Assembly: GCA_012976225.1 (NCBI GenBank)
Contig: JAAVVG010000011.1
Span: forward strand, 558,001 to 622,000
DNA from: Golubevia sp. BC0850
Taxonomy: Eukaryota > Basidiomycota > Exobasidiomycetes > Golubeviales > Golubeviaceae
Direction of reading: 5' to 3'
DNA length: 64,000 nt
Part shown: piece after piece, positions 10,522-22,600 of the stretch
Layout of the letters: each line of letters starts with the position of its first letter
Numbering within the stretch: the first letter of the stretch is position 1
Translations under genes and position numbers: made by a program
Notes under the pieces: generated by a model
The model's input: the letters and a program-made list of their open reading frames with translations, nothing else
What the model was told of the DNA's origin: nothing
Database searches by the model: none

Positions 10522-12356
10522 ATGACCTCAAGTAAAACGATTTCAATCGCACTTTTAATAGCTGACACTCCAGCTTTTGCTCACAAATTCGGAGAGTAAG
10601 TCCTCCAACATCTCACTCTCTTCAACTCTCTCTCTTCTCTTCTCTTCTCTTCTCTAGTCCCCCTCCACTCATTCACTCGAAACATTCACTCTCTTTCCCC
10701 GCCAGCTATCAACACATCTACACCAATTTCCTTTCTTCGGCATTGTCTTCAATCCCACGCCATGATTGGCAAGAACGTATAGCTTTGGAAGTCGTTCCTT
10801 TTGATGTAGTCAACCAAATGAAATATCCAGAAGAGATTGAATTGAAGCAAGGTAGATGGGATGCTATCATGATTACTGGAAGTAGTGAGTACTTCATTAC
10901 CAATTTGGACTTAAGAAGAGGGTTTGCCTTGAAAAATGAGAACAAGCGAAGTTTCTCAGAGGCTTTGGACTTTTGGAACTGAAGTGAGACTTTGAGTAAA
11001 TGGTATTCTGCTTAGCTTCTGTGGCTTCAAGCTATTGAAGTTACAGTCAATAACTATTCGTCTGAACCACATTATGAATTTCCATGACAAAACTATGGTT
11101 GATGAGAAGCTCTATCGATGTCGGAACTTCTCTACAGCATCTCTGACACTTTCTCACCTTTTGTTCTACAACCACTTTCAAGCTTCATCAGCTTATCAAG
11201 ATTCAGAATGGACAAACAAGCTTTCAGATTTCGTGAATCAAGTTGTTAACAATCATCCTTTGGTTAGAGTTTTAGGGTGAGTTATCAACTTACTAGTATC
11301 TTCTACGCCTCTTGACTTCTCTTCATCTTTTTCTCATCTTCGCTTACCCTCGACTTTTCCCACACTAATCTTCTTACGAATCTCTCTCTACTTTTTATTT
11401 TCTCTTTCCTCTACTTGCTTCCCTTCATATGCCTATACTCTCTTCCTCTCCCTTTCCACTCTTACCTCTCCCACTCTACTTTCCCAATTCTCCCCTCGGT
11501 TCTAATCTCCATGAATCCAATCTTGTGAAATCCCTCGATTTTCTAAGGATCTGCTATGGACATCAAATCATTGCACGAGCTTTAGGGGGAGAAGTGAAAT
11601 TGAATCCTAAAGGATGGGAATTAGGTTGTTATGAAGCCGAGTTGAATGAGGAAGGTAGAGAATGGTTGGGATTTGAGAATGATACAAATTTAGTGAGTGT
11701 TGGGTAAGAAAGAAAGCAGGTAGGGTGAAAAGGAAGGACCTTTGTCAATTTTCTCAGATCTCACCGCGAGTAGGCGGTGGCAAAACCGAAAAGAAAACTT
11801 CGATGACTTGACCTGCACACAGATCAAGAGCAAAAGGAACCTTTCGTTGCAAAAGATTATGACAACTTTTCTTCTCTAACTGAACTTTGATTTTTGCCTT
11901 CTCTCTAAGTCACTTCAACAAGTTCACAGAGATATAGTGACCTCCCTACCCTCAACTTTCAATTCAGAAACTATTCATATTCTAGCTTCAACTCCAATTA
12001 CATCAATTCAATCATTCTTATTACCTTATCCAAGTGAAAACCCACCTTTACCCTCAACAGCAGAAACTTCTCAATTCATTCCTTTCGATGTGACTTCTTC
12101 TTTTTCTACTGCTCAACCTTCAAAAATTAGAGCAGCTCATGTCTTTACTGTTCAAGGTCATCCGGAATTCAATAGAGAAATTGTGGAATTTTGTTTGGAA
12201 AGTAAAAGTGAAATGGGTTTGTTCGAGGGTGATAAGGAAGATGCTAGAAGGAGGATTGCGGAAAGAAATGATGGTGAAAAAGTGGGGAGAATTATTCTTG
12301 GGATGCTTGGAGTGGAAAGAGGTGGGGGAGAAGAGGGTCAGGAATTGATGATGTAA
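10522..12356 (+). CDS. Class I glutamine amidotransferase-like protein
   Basis: Five exons: 10522-10595, 10706-10884, 11183-11276, 11548-11692, 11910-12356; 312 codons. The fold markers are ALLIADTPAF at the N-terminus, DAIMITGSTSSAYQD, then GICYGHQIIARALGG with the nucleophilic Cys and VFTVQGHPEF with the catalytic His-Pro-Glu. The exon 4 donor is placed at GTGAGT (11693) rather than the later GGGTAAGA because that keeps LSLQQVHRDIVTSLP in frame. The family resembles GMP-synthase amidotransferase domains but stands alone without a synthase domain, like yeast YLR126C. The acceptor substrate is unknown. It shares its promoter with RPP1. Confidence 0.88.
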
Positions 12357-12533
12357 TATACTAGTAGATAGATAGAATGATAGAAGTCAGTAGAAGGAAC
12401 GGTGACTGAAACTAAGCACGCAAGATAGAGTGTGCGCAAGCTCCGGAGCGCGTCAATGTAAGAAGTGATGTTGGAAAGCTTAAACGTTTCCCTTTCCTCC
12501 CCAACTCAGACTCTACTTTTTCATAAAACAAAA

Positions 12534-13874
12534 ATGGTCGTCAAAGCTATCAACTCTTTAGAAGAATTCAAGAAAATCGTGAGTGAAGGGAGTGATCTGC
12601 TCTGAAGCTGAGAATGTTTGTGAATTCTTCTGAGTCGGTGGAGCAAGACAAGGTTATCAAAGGCTCAGTCAAGGTTTTCCTCTCTACCATCTCCCTCTCA
12701 AGGATTTCCATTTCTGACTCTCATATTTCCATTTATTTTCTCCTAACTTGCGGCCTAACAGATTGGTGGTGACAAAGTGAGTGCCTGCCACTTCTAATCT
12801 TTATCCCCGTTCTCCACTCTCTCTTCTCTTTCTAACCACTCCTTCTCTCTTCCCTTACCCCATCATTTCTAGATCGCTGTCATTGATTTCTGCAAGTACT
12901 TCATTCCTCCCTGATCTCACCCTTCCACCCCCCTGTCTTCTCTTCTCTCTCGCTTACATTCTTCCTCCTCCTCTTTCTTCAATCCAACCCTCTCTAATCC
13001 AGGGGCTACCTGGTGTGGACCTTGTAAAATGGTTTCCCCAATTTTCGAAAAGATCTCAGAAGGAGCCGCTGCTGAAAAGATTGATTTCTACAAGGTAGAC
13101 GTTGATGAACAAGAAGAAATCTCCCAAGAAGTTGGTGTTAAGGCTATGCCTACTTTCGCTTTCTTCAAAGCTGGTGAAAAGATTGAGAGCGTTGTTGGTG
13201 CTGATCCTTCGAAGTTGAATGTGAGTTCTTTGGTGAGAGATAGGATAGGAGTTGTGAGAGGGGAATGTAAAAGTGTTGGAGAAGATGAGGGAAGAGAGGA
13301 ACCTCTTGGGGAAGGAAAGCCCAGAAAGAGATTGGGTCTTCTGTTCCTTGATGATAGAAAAAAAAGAAGGATGATTTTTGGGGGAAGGAAGGAAGGAAGG
13401 GAGTCTACTTGCCGAATCTCAGCTAGAAGAGCCTCGCAAAATCTGTGGGAGAACTTCTCTCTATCAATAGAAGTTCCGGAGAGGGAAGGAGAAGCAAAGA
13501 TCTGATGGAAGGGAAGGCAAAATTTGTTACTTAAAGATGTTTTACAAAGGCGAGTTTGTCCCCTCTGAGTACGAACGTACTCTGGAGGAAGAAGTCGCTC
13601 CTGGAAAACCTCTCTCTCACCAGCTTTGGTTTACAGAGAAAGACCTTTGAGATTGCCTGCCAGTCTCTATGTTTCATTTTTCTCATCAACAGAATCGACA
13701 GGACTTCAATAGCTGGACGTATGTCTGACGCTCCTTTATTTTATTCGCATTCCTAATCATCTACGATGACGTACTGACTTCGAGCTTTCCCCTTTCCCTC
13801 CCGCCAACCACTCCCCCCCCCCTCATCTTCTATCTATCACCTCTCAGGCTGCCATCACCAAGCACTCTGCTTAA
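12534..13874 (+). CDS. Thioredoxin
   Basis: Five exons: 12534-12578, 12762-12776 (15 nt), 12873-12891 (19 nt), 13003-13220, 13848-13874; 107 codons, the usual size. The active site FWATWCGPCK is followed by PIFEKISE, YKVDVDEQ and the cis-Pro loop AMPTFAFFKAGE, so it is a classic cytosolic disulfide reductase that serves ribonucleotide reductase, peroxiredoxins and Met-sulfoxide reductase. Intron 3 splits the Trp codon of the active site and has a GC donor (T|GCAAGT at 12892), a rare GC-AG intron. The last intron is 627 nt and stays open in frame from exon 4 to 13505, which would give a longer basic C-terminus if retained. The last exon encodes AAITKHSA. Confidence 0.95.
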
Positions 13875-14216
13875 ACGCACAAACAAAAACTCCCACAGAT
13901 TCTTTTTCATCCTCATCGTACTCTCTAGAATCCCTTTCGTCTTGCTCTTGTTATGTAGTCTTAAGTAAAATCGAGAAAAGCAAATTTCCAAAACCATTCA
14001 AGCTGGAAAAGATGATGAAATTTTGGTACCAAAATGCCTGAAGGCTATTCACTCAATCAAACTCATTCGAAGCCTCTTAATCTCCCTCCACTCTGATCGA
14101 CTCAAATCGCTACATTCTTCTATACTTTTCATTGAAGTGATGATGAGTAAAAGATCTTGAGATTCTACAAACTTTGCGTCTATCGACCCTCTCCCCCTTT
14201 TGCCTCCTCAAATCCT
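13875..14216. other. Convergent 3' ends of thioredoxin and APA2
   Basis: The 342 bases between the two stop codons hold AT-rich 3'-UTR-like sequence. I see nothing else in it. Confidence 0.4.
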
Positions 14217-15903
14217 CTACTCTTCAGTGACTTTGCCCAAAGAAGTAGTTTCTGTCTGAACTTCAGGTTGTTCACTTGCCACCGAAACATCTGCCACAGG
14301 TTCTACTCCAGCTTTAGCCAAGATCGATTGAATTCCACCTTCAACTTTTCGAAGAGCTTCTAATTCTAGAGGAGATTTCGTTAGTAGGAAACCTGCATAA
14401 CCTGTGGTGTTTGGGATGAGCAAAATCAGGAAATTGAGAGGAAACGTGAAATCCGAAAAATCAGAGAGAGAGGAATAGAGTGATCAGGGATGGTTTTAAG
14501 CAGAAGCGTCAATGAAACGAGAAGATTTCGAACTCGAGCTTACCCATAGCATTCAAACTCAATTTCCCAATTTCTCTACCTTCTTCATCTTTCCCTTTCG
14601 AAGCTGGAATGATGACATCTTCTTGCTTCCTAGGGATTAAATGCATCGCTCTTCTAGTCAAGATCAAATTGAAAGAAGGAGCTCCTCTTTTCCCATTGGA
14701 AAGGTCTCCTGAGGATTCGGAAAGAGATAATTTAGCCCTGAACATTGCATCTAAAAGGGAAAGCATTTTTGAAGCTAGGTAGGATTCTGTTGAAGAAGAG
14801 GAGGATTTCTTTAGACGTGATGGAGAGAGTAGGACTGCGAAATGTTGATATGGTAGGGGGAGGGCGTGGACGTGTTCTGGGGAAGACATTGATGGAAAAG
14901 ATATTAAGGTGAATCTCTTGATGAGTTCAGAAATTTAAGAGGTTCAAAACGTTCAAAGTGTGGAAGAAACGGAAAGAATCTCACCATGTTCTTTCCCATC
15001 TTTTTCTATCCTTTTTAATAATTCATCTATTGGAATTGGGACTTTCCTCCCTCCAGCCCCTCCTTCTTCTTCATCTCCTTCCTCATCATCATCATCATCT
15101 TCTTGTTCATCATCTTGATTCTGTTGAATCAAATTCCCAACCTCATCGAACTTTTCACCACCAACTTCTACGAATTGAAGATGCCTATGAGGTTGACTTG
15201 CTCCACTTAAAGGACCACAATTGTAGAAAGAGAAAATCTCAGTATTTGATCTGATTGCATTCTTTGAATTGTGGGAAAGTAGGATTCTGTAGGATAAAGC
15301 TAAGGTTGAAGGAGATGGAGGTAGGTTTTGGGTTTCAAAGGTTGAGGTCACTAATAGGAAATGTCGAGGTAAAACTGAATATTTGTTCAACTGAAAGATT
15401 GGAGGATGTGAATCATTGGTCATTCTATCAGGTTTCTAGTTCGTCAAAGCTGTTTGATATGAACTCACCAAAGCTACATGATCTCCAAGTTGCCTAACTA
15501 ACAAGCCATCAACGTAAGGAGCAGCGAACACGTCTGTTGGGTTCTGTTGCTGATCTGATTTATGTTCTTCCTGTTGTGCGTCAGAGTCAGCGTCAGATGG
15601 TTTAGGTTTCTTGAGAAGAGCTGGAACGTTTCTAATCTGCCATCTGAGATTGGGATAATCTCTTGAAGATAAAGGTAACGTACAAACAGTTGATGGGAAG
15701 AACTGAACTTGACCAGATTGGACTGAGGATTCAAATTTCTTAGCTACTTCCTTGATCAATCCAGAAATTGATGGTGAAGCAGCTGAAGCCAAAGTAGAAG
15801 TAGTCATGACAGGGTTGGAGAGGGTTGCGAGTTGGATTGAGATTTGAGAGTTGCTACTTGCTCTTCTTGCCTCTAACGCTGCAACCCACAACACTGAACT
15901 CAT
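14217..15903 (-). CDS. APA2: Ap4A phosphorylase / ATP adenylyltransferase (Apa1/Apa2 family)
   Basis: Exons on the minus strand: 15903-15469, 15435-14985, 14876-14544, 14401-14217; 467 codons. The HIT-like core is FYNCGPLSGASQPHRHLQFVEV, where His-x-His carries the nucleophilic His; NKYSVLPRHFLLVT precedes it and HVHALPLPYQHFAVLL and GYAGFLLTK follow. The enzyme splits Ap4A with phosphate into ATP and ADP. It is longer than yeast Apa2 (about 325 residues) because of acidic inserts, including a run of Asp and Glu after QFVEVGG. Intron 1 is only 33 nt (15468-15436): GTGAGT donor, TTGAC branch-like motif and CTAG acceptor. It contains an in-frame TAG, so it must be removed for a full-length product. 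The family has KPDR-like sequence exactly where the exons meet. Confidence 0.93.
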
Positions 15904-16120
15904 CTTTTTCACTTATTTGATTCTTTTCTCCGCCATTTCAACCTCTAAATTCAGCTTTTATCATCAAGTACCTTTCCCCCTTCAGTCTTTGACTTCAGTC
16001 GAACGTCAATCTTCGAGCAGCCACTGCTGTCTGTCCCATCTTACAATTCTTATCCTTCCAACTTTCTTGGGAGAGAGAGAGAGAGAGTGAGAGAGAGATT
16101 CGTAGATCAATTCTAGAACC
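15904..16120. promoter_or_regulatory. Divergent promoter with a GA-repeat tract
   Basis: The 217 bases separate the start codons of APA2 and the Ser/Asn-rich gene. A (GA)n tract at about 16072-16098 precedes the plus-strand ATG, forming a purine-rich leader. Confidence 0.4.
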
Positions 16121-18987
16121 ATGTCAACTCCTGGTTCAAAGAGAAAGGTGAGCACTACCGCAGAGTTGTAGAAGTAGAGCATGCCAGGAGGCGTGTTCAG
16201 TCGGATCGCGGGTCGGGGCCAGTAAACTCAGGGCGAGGTAAAAGAGGAAAGAAGGTTTCGAATGATTTCGGAAAGGATTGATAAATATGAGCCATAGCTT
16301 GATTTGAGCTCTTGTGTTATGTCCAACCTTTGAGGGAGGAGAGTTCCCGAGCTGATAAGAGGGTTCTCACATTCTTGCAGAATGCCTTTGGCTGATCTCT
16401 GCTAAAGAAACAGAAAGCGATTGGCAGAGATGTTAGATGCAGCTCTAGTCCTATAGTTAGCTTCCCCACTTCTCGACAGCAAGGCAGAGCTCAAGGTTCA
16501 AGAAGAGCCCTGCTTCCGCTTCCCTTCCCTCACTCCTCTCAACCTTTCTCACATCGAATCATTCCTCTTTTCTCTTCATCTCTAACAGGTGATGGGTCGT
16601 ATAGATTTAGCTCAAGATTCCAACTCGCCGAGTACAAGACCTTATCATACAGTTCGATCCTCTCCAAGTGGTGTTCCAGCATCACTAAGTCCTCCAACTT
16701 CTCGACCAATTTCATCTTCTGGATCTAATCTTTCTTCAAAACCTAAAGGTCATGTTAGAGCAAGAGTTGACATGTCATCCTTTAGTGGAATGGGAACTGC
16801 TTCATCTCCAATTACTACTTCAAAGTCCAATCCTTCAACTCCAAAGACTTCACAGATTAATGGCAGACTTTCTCCTAATACTTTGAATCAATCTGGTGGT
16901 ACATCTGTTTCTAGAGCTTCACCTTCAGTGAACTCTCCAAATGTAACTGTCAGATCTGGAATTCAGGCTAGAACTAGAGCCAGAAACAATTCTGAAGATT
17001 TATCGAATTTGTCAAATTCTTCTGGAAGTAGTAGTTTGAATAATAATGGATCTTCAAGTACGAATGTTACGAGTCCTAAAACCAACAATATAAGTAGAGA
17101 TGGTGGAAATTCTGGAGCGAATACTATTTCAATCGCTTCAAAACCTTTAAGAGGTCATGGAAGATCTGGAACTTCTCATCATGTTGGTTCAATTTTTCCT
17201 TCAAATAATGGAACTTCTACAATTCAACCAAGAGCTAAAATCACAAGTTTAAATAGAAGTAGAACACCTTCTCCAGTTAGAGGAGAAAGACCAACCATTG
17301 GAAATCGATTGAATTCAAATACAAGTGGATTAAGTTCGATTAGTAGGAATGGAAGTGGGAATTCAAGTTTAGGAATAGGACCACCTTCATCTCCAAAGAA
17401 AGAAATTGGAGCTAGCGTGTTTTCTCATCCAAATCTAGCAGCTCCTTATGAATCCCCGATTACTTCTCCAGAACAACCTCAATCTCAAATAAACAGTGGT
17501 AATGTGAGGTTCAGTTCAAAAGCTCCTCCCCCTATTTCTTCTCCAGATAATGGTTCTTCATCTTCTTCCAACTCTTCTAATCTTCAAGGAACTCATACCA
17601 AGTCTGGCTTCTACGCTCACGCATATGGTAGATCTGGAGCTCCCACTTCTTCTACTACTCATTCAAGAAACAATTCGATAGTATCCTCTCGTCCTATTAG
17701 TATACCCTCAAACTCTGTCAATTCAAATCAATCGTCAAATTCAGATTTAACGGTCTCTCCAACTTTCCGAACAACTGTCACCACGACTCCCAATCAAACT
17801 TCCTTTCAGAATCAAAACTTCAGTGCCAAGCCAACTTTCCCTTTATCTGCCAATACATCAAATTTGAATTCTCCTTCCGATCCAGGTTTACTCTCACCAA
17901 CTTTCGAAACTTCATCTTCTAATCTCAATACGCCTTTACTCTCTCCGCAAGAAGAATCAGCAGCAGCGGAAGCCAAGAAAAATCGAAAGATTCTAGATTT
18001 AGAGATCACTAACAAGAGTCTTTTGGCAATCAATGCCGGATTGGAAGTCACGAAATTGAAACAGGCCAAAGAAATTAGAGATTTAAAGAGAAAAGTTAGA
18101 CAATCTTTAGCGGGTGGTGGAACTCTGTCCTCTCATTCTAACATGAATTCTGATACCGGTGGCGAAAAACGGAGGAGAAGAAGAAAGAGAGTTAGTGGTG
18201 AAGAAGGAGATGGAAATGGGAATTCAGAGGAAGAAGGTCAAGAATTTTATCAAGATGCAGATGACTTTGATTCTGATTTCGATTCAGAAGAAGAAGATGA
18301 AGAGGAAGATGAAGAAGGAAATCCAGAATTAGAAGCTGCTCATGTTAGATGTAAGACTCTGATTGATAACATGGTGGTTTTAGCAAGACAATCTATTTTG
18401 GCAAAATACGTTCATGAAGAAGAGATTAAGGAATCAGGTACCAAGGTTTTACATCCTTTGGAACTTGAACTAATTGAAGAGGAGAAAAGGAAAAAGAGAG
18501 AAGAGGAAATGGAAAAGGAGAAAGAATCAAGCGAAGTGGAAATTGAAGTTGGTGGAACTACTGTTGATACTGTTGTCACCACTACCACTGGAGATGATGA
18601 AACAGAGGAAAATGAGATTAAACCATTCCCTTCTTCTTCTTCGAATTTAGATCAACTCTTGGAGAGTTTGGATGTGGTGGATCAAGACGTTAGTGATGAA
18701 GTTGGATCTCAAGCTAGTACTGCTGAAGGAGAAAATCGAGTCGGGTCAGCTACACTCGATCCGAATGCTTCTATAGACTAGTTGGTCATCCTCTGTCTTC
18801 TCAGAATCAAAACCAAAATCAGACTAACACGAAGAGATCAAGCTTAGGTAGACGTAGATCCTCTTCAGCTATTGGAAAACAGAAAGATTCAATCAATTCT
18901 TCAAATTCTCCTTTACCCGAATCCGACAACTTGGTAGCATTCTCAAATGAAGAAGATCCAACTCCAATCTTCCAATCAGAAGTTTAA
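16121..18987 (+). CDS. Ser/Asn-rich protein with a central coiled coil, function unknown
   Basis: The first exon (16121-16147) encodes MSTPGSKRK; a 441-nt intron then leads to the main exon at 16589. About 450 residues are a disordered Ser/Asn/Thr/Pro stretch. It is followed by a charged helix, KKNRKILDLEITNKSLLAIN through LKQAKEIRDLKRKVRQS, which has heptad character and looks conserved, then acidic and Glu/Lys-rich segments. The main frame stops at 18781, but the next frame stays open to TAA at 18985-18987 with the same Ser/Arg/Gln bias (SSLGRRRSSSAIGK). Splicing GTTAGT at 18689 to TTCTCAG at 18804 joins both in frame (770 codons including stop). Without that splice the protein ends at 18781. 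I do not recognise the family. Confidence 0.7.
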
Positions 18988-19605
18988 GATTTCGAAGTTG
19001 ATATCATAAACATCATCTAAAGAAGTCGGATCTTTCTTGTCCGCCTGTCTTCAATCTAGTCTATCATCAAACTATCTCTCCTTTCAAATCAACTTCTACT
19101 CATGATTTCTTTTCTTCTGTTTTTCTTCTTTCGCTATTATTTCTCTACTAGGACAAAAAGTTTCAATGTGTCAACACGCCGCCTCTTCCCCCCCCCCTCT
19201 CTCTCCTTGATCCCGTGTTACGCCTTACTACATAAACAAAACTCACTGTACTATACTTGCAATTTTATTCAATTCTATACCTATCTTTTTTGAGAGAGCT
19301 TCTCGTCTTTCTGTCGATCGGAATGATCACTTGAGCCTCGTTTCAATATTCTCCTAAGAGATGGGATTACAATTGGGCTGGGAGAAAAAAAGCGCTGGTT
19401 TAATGGTCAAATAGGATGTATGGAGACAGAACTTTAATTGGATGTGGTTCAGGACTGAAATTGAGAATGAAAATGGAAGCAGAGCAAATGAAAGAAGAAA
19501 ATTGAGGAAGGTAGAGTACATTTGAGAGAAAGAAGGGAAATTGAAAACACGATTCGATAGATTGTCATTAGAGTTTTGAAAAAAGACTGGATAGAGAGGG
19601 AAGAA
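18988..19605. other. Convergent 3' region, no gene seen
   Basis: The 618 bases lie between the stop codons of the Ser-rich gene (+) and the JmjC gene (-). T-rich stretches and a short C-run (about 19188-19197) look like UTR; nothing else is evident. Confidence 0.4.
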
Positions 19606-22600
19606 TCAAGACTCTTGAGAAGATGTCTCTGCCTTGAACTCTTGATGCCATCTTCTCGTCATACGCCAAGCGTACCACAAATTCATCTTGAGTTGAAGAA
19701 TGTCTTCTTTCCAGACTGTTCCAGCTCCATCTTTGGCCATCGCTTGATACTCTACAGCCAAGTCGACGCAGCGATGAAGATTCTCAGGGGAGATGAAGTC
19801 GATGGCGATCTTCAAGCAATCGGACATGTTGCATACCTGAGGGAATGATAAGAGAGGGTTTGAAGGGAAGAAATGAGTTAGTAAGAGTCGTGCAAAATGG
19901 AACAGTTGCAGATGTTGGACTTTAAGCTCCGGCGATGTTTGGTGGGTCTTCCCTTCTTCTCTTTCCCTCTTCTCCTTCCCCAAACGAAGAACTCAAACAG
20001 CTTTCGAGCACTGACCTGGTGAGCACAACCAGCTGGAATATAGACCGCCTCTCCTGCACGTTGATAGAATCTCCAGCTTTTGATTTGCTTCTTGCTCCAA
20101 AGCTGTTGTCTCAGGTCTGCGTCGATGTAGAAGAGTTGAGAGTGAATTGGGTCCATGGATTCAGAAAGATTGAAAGTTTCTCTGAGAAACTCTCTGAGGC
20201 CATCTGAATCACTGGCAGGAAAGATATCCCAGCAAGCCAGCCCTTGATTTGGATTGAGAGTTCCGTCTGGAAGAGGGGGAAGTGGAGCGTCTGTCATGAT
20301 GTTAACTGCATCAGAAATGTCCTTGTGGAGCCCTGTTGAACCTCTCCCTCCAGATTCTGAACGGAAAGAGGAGCAGAGAAGGAAAGAGGGAAATGTCGGT
20401 GAAGAACTCGAGGCAGACCACGAGATCGCAAGCCAACGTACCCATGTTTCCTTTGTGGGCTATGTAGAGCTTCGGCCCTAGATCTGTCTTGGAGTCAATT
20501 TCTGGATAGAAGGCTCCCAGATTTCCAGGTCCCCTCGAGCAGGCGAGTTCTGGCATTGGGACTGAACGATCGAAGTCTCGAGCAAGAGGCGGAATCTTCT
20601 TACGTAGAGAAGCGTCGTCAGGGAAATCCTGCAAAGAAAAAGAAGACAAAGTGAAAAATAACAGGAAAGTCAGAGAATCAGTGTTTGTTTTCGTGCATGC
20701 GCTCAAAACAGGTTTCTTTCCCACTCGTCGTCCCACTCACTTTCAGCTTGAAGCTCCCATCTCTACCCAAGATCCTCCTCTTTGTCTCATCATCTTGACC
20801 CAAAGTCGACATGAACTTTCCAAGCGTTGTGTGAATGAGTTCAGGTCTGGCATGCTTATCATCCGTATCATCCTTGGTGTACTCGGAAGAGAGAAGCTTG
20901 CAATTCTCGTCCCTGTACGGATAGAAGTCGCTAGCCGTATAAGGATGTCCAACTTTCGACCCTTCCGACTCCGTACAGACCTGGACATCTGAGAGAACAA
21001 TTGGCTCTCCCAGAGCCCAAAGCCTTCTGAAGATCTCGGGAGTGTTTTGATTCTTTGAGTAGTAAGCCAGCTTGTGCGATCCAATCTTGTCTCGGTTTCC
21101 GTGATGGTCGATGAGTTCAGGAGCCCAACCAGGAGAGTAAACTTCTTCATTCGAGGGGGTTGCTTCAGTTAGAGGAGGTTCCGAAGTTGGGGGAAGCTCT
21201 GGACGCCTTTCTAAGATTGAAGAGAATAGCTCTCGTTCCACTTCCTGTTTCTCGGTCTTGTCTGAGTCTTCCGGAGAGAGTTGAACGTCTGGTTGAAGAC
21301 TAGAAGAGAGCATTTCGGGGGTGACAGGACCATTTGAAGATGCAGATGAAGCAGCGTTGGAGGAAGACGAATCAGGCGAATTGAGGTTGTTCTTCTCCCT
21401 GGAATTTTCGATGAGCTCTTCCATCGCTTCTGACTCTTCGAGCATATCTTCCAGACCATAAGCAGTGATTGGCATGAAGTTCGACTTTCGGTGCTTGATT
21501 TTCCTAGTCTGGCAATTTTTGAAAAAATGGCCGGAAACTTCTGAAGTCTCTCCCTTTTCTAGCTCTTGAAGCTTGTCGAAACAGTCAAGACAGGCGTCTC
21601 TTCCACATTGAGTACACATCCAGAAGATAGCAAAGATCGAAGTCTTGCAGAGATCGCATGTCTGTCGCGAGGAGGTCTCAGCAGGTCGATGAACTGCATT
21701 TGGAAGAGATGCATGTCTGGTAGCTTCCTTCATGGTGACGGATAGATTCTCAGCTGCTAATAGCATCATCTTGTCGTTCTCTTCCTGTAAAAGAGGTCTG
21801 AAGAAGCAGCTCTTTGGATCTGGATAAGGAAACTCATCTTCCTTGGAAGAAGTGGAGAGGTAGACGAGCTCGACTGTACGAGGAACCGGAGTTTCCTTGG
21901 TGTAGCCGGCCTCCGAATCCACCCCCTCTGCGAGGACGAAGGCTCTGAAGTTCTTGAAGGCGCAATAGTGCTGGCGCAACCTGCAGCCACTGCACAGAGG
22001 CAGATGTCGATTGTCGATGCTCCTGTGCATAACCTCGCAGGTGTTCTTCTGGTGTTGAGCCTTCCTTCCGTCTGGAAGATCCAGAATAACGGGTCCCAAG
22101 CGAGAGGCCTTCAAGAGGTTCGTCTTGGGGAGATCGACTGGCTTGAGGCAGGGAGCTGGAATCTCTGCTCTAGTTTTCTCACCTCCATCGACGTCCCACT
22201 CGAAATCTCCGTCGACATCGTCGCCTTCTCTTTCAACCAGCTCATCCATTTGAGCTATCTCATCTAAAACATCTGTCTCATCTAAATCATCAGCGAGGAA
22301 GCTGGAGTAGTTGTAGATTACACCCCGAACTTGAGTTGCTCTTCGTTTGGGCCTGTTGGGTCCAGTAGAGGTAGAAGGGGCGTCTTGTTTCGAGTTCTTC
22401 TTGGAAGGAATTACAGCTGAGAAATTACGGTCCTCCTTGTCACTGGTATCAGCGGCTTGAGCTTCCTTCTTCTTTCCGCTAGCAGAGATGGCGGAGAGTG
22501 GAGCCTCTGCAGTTGAAGTCGTTCCCAGCTCCAAGACGGAACCTGATCTACACTGGGTCCTCAGCACTTGACCTTCGGAGTCGGCGGAAGTTTGATCTTG

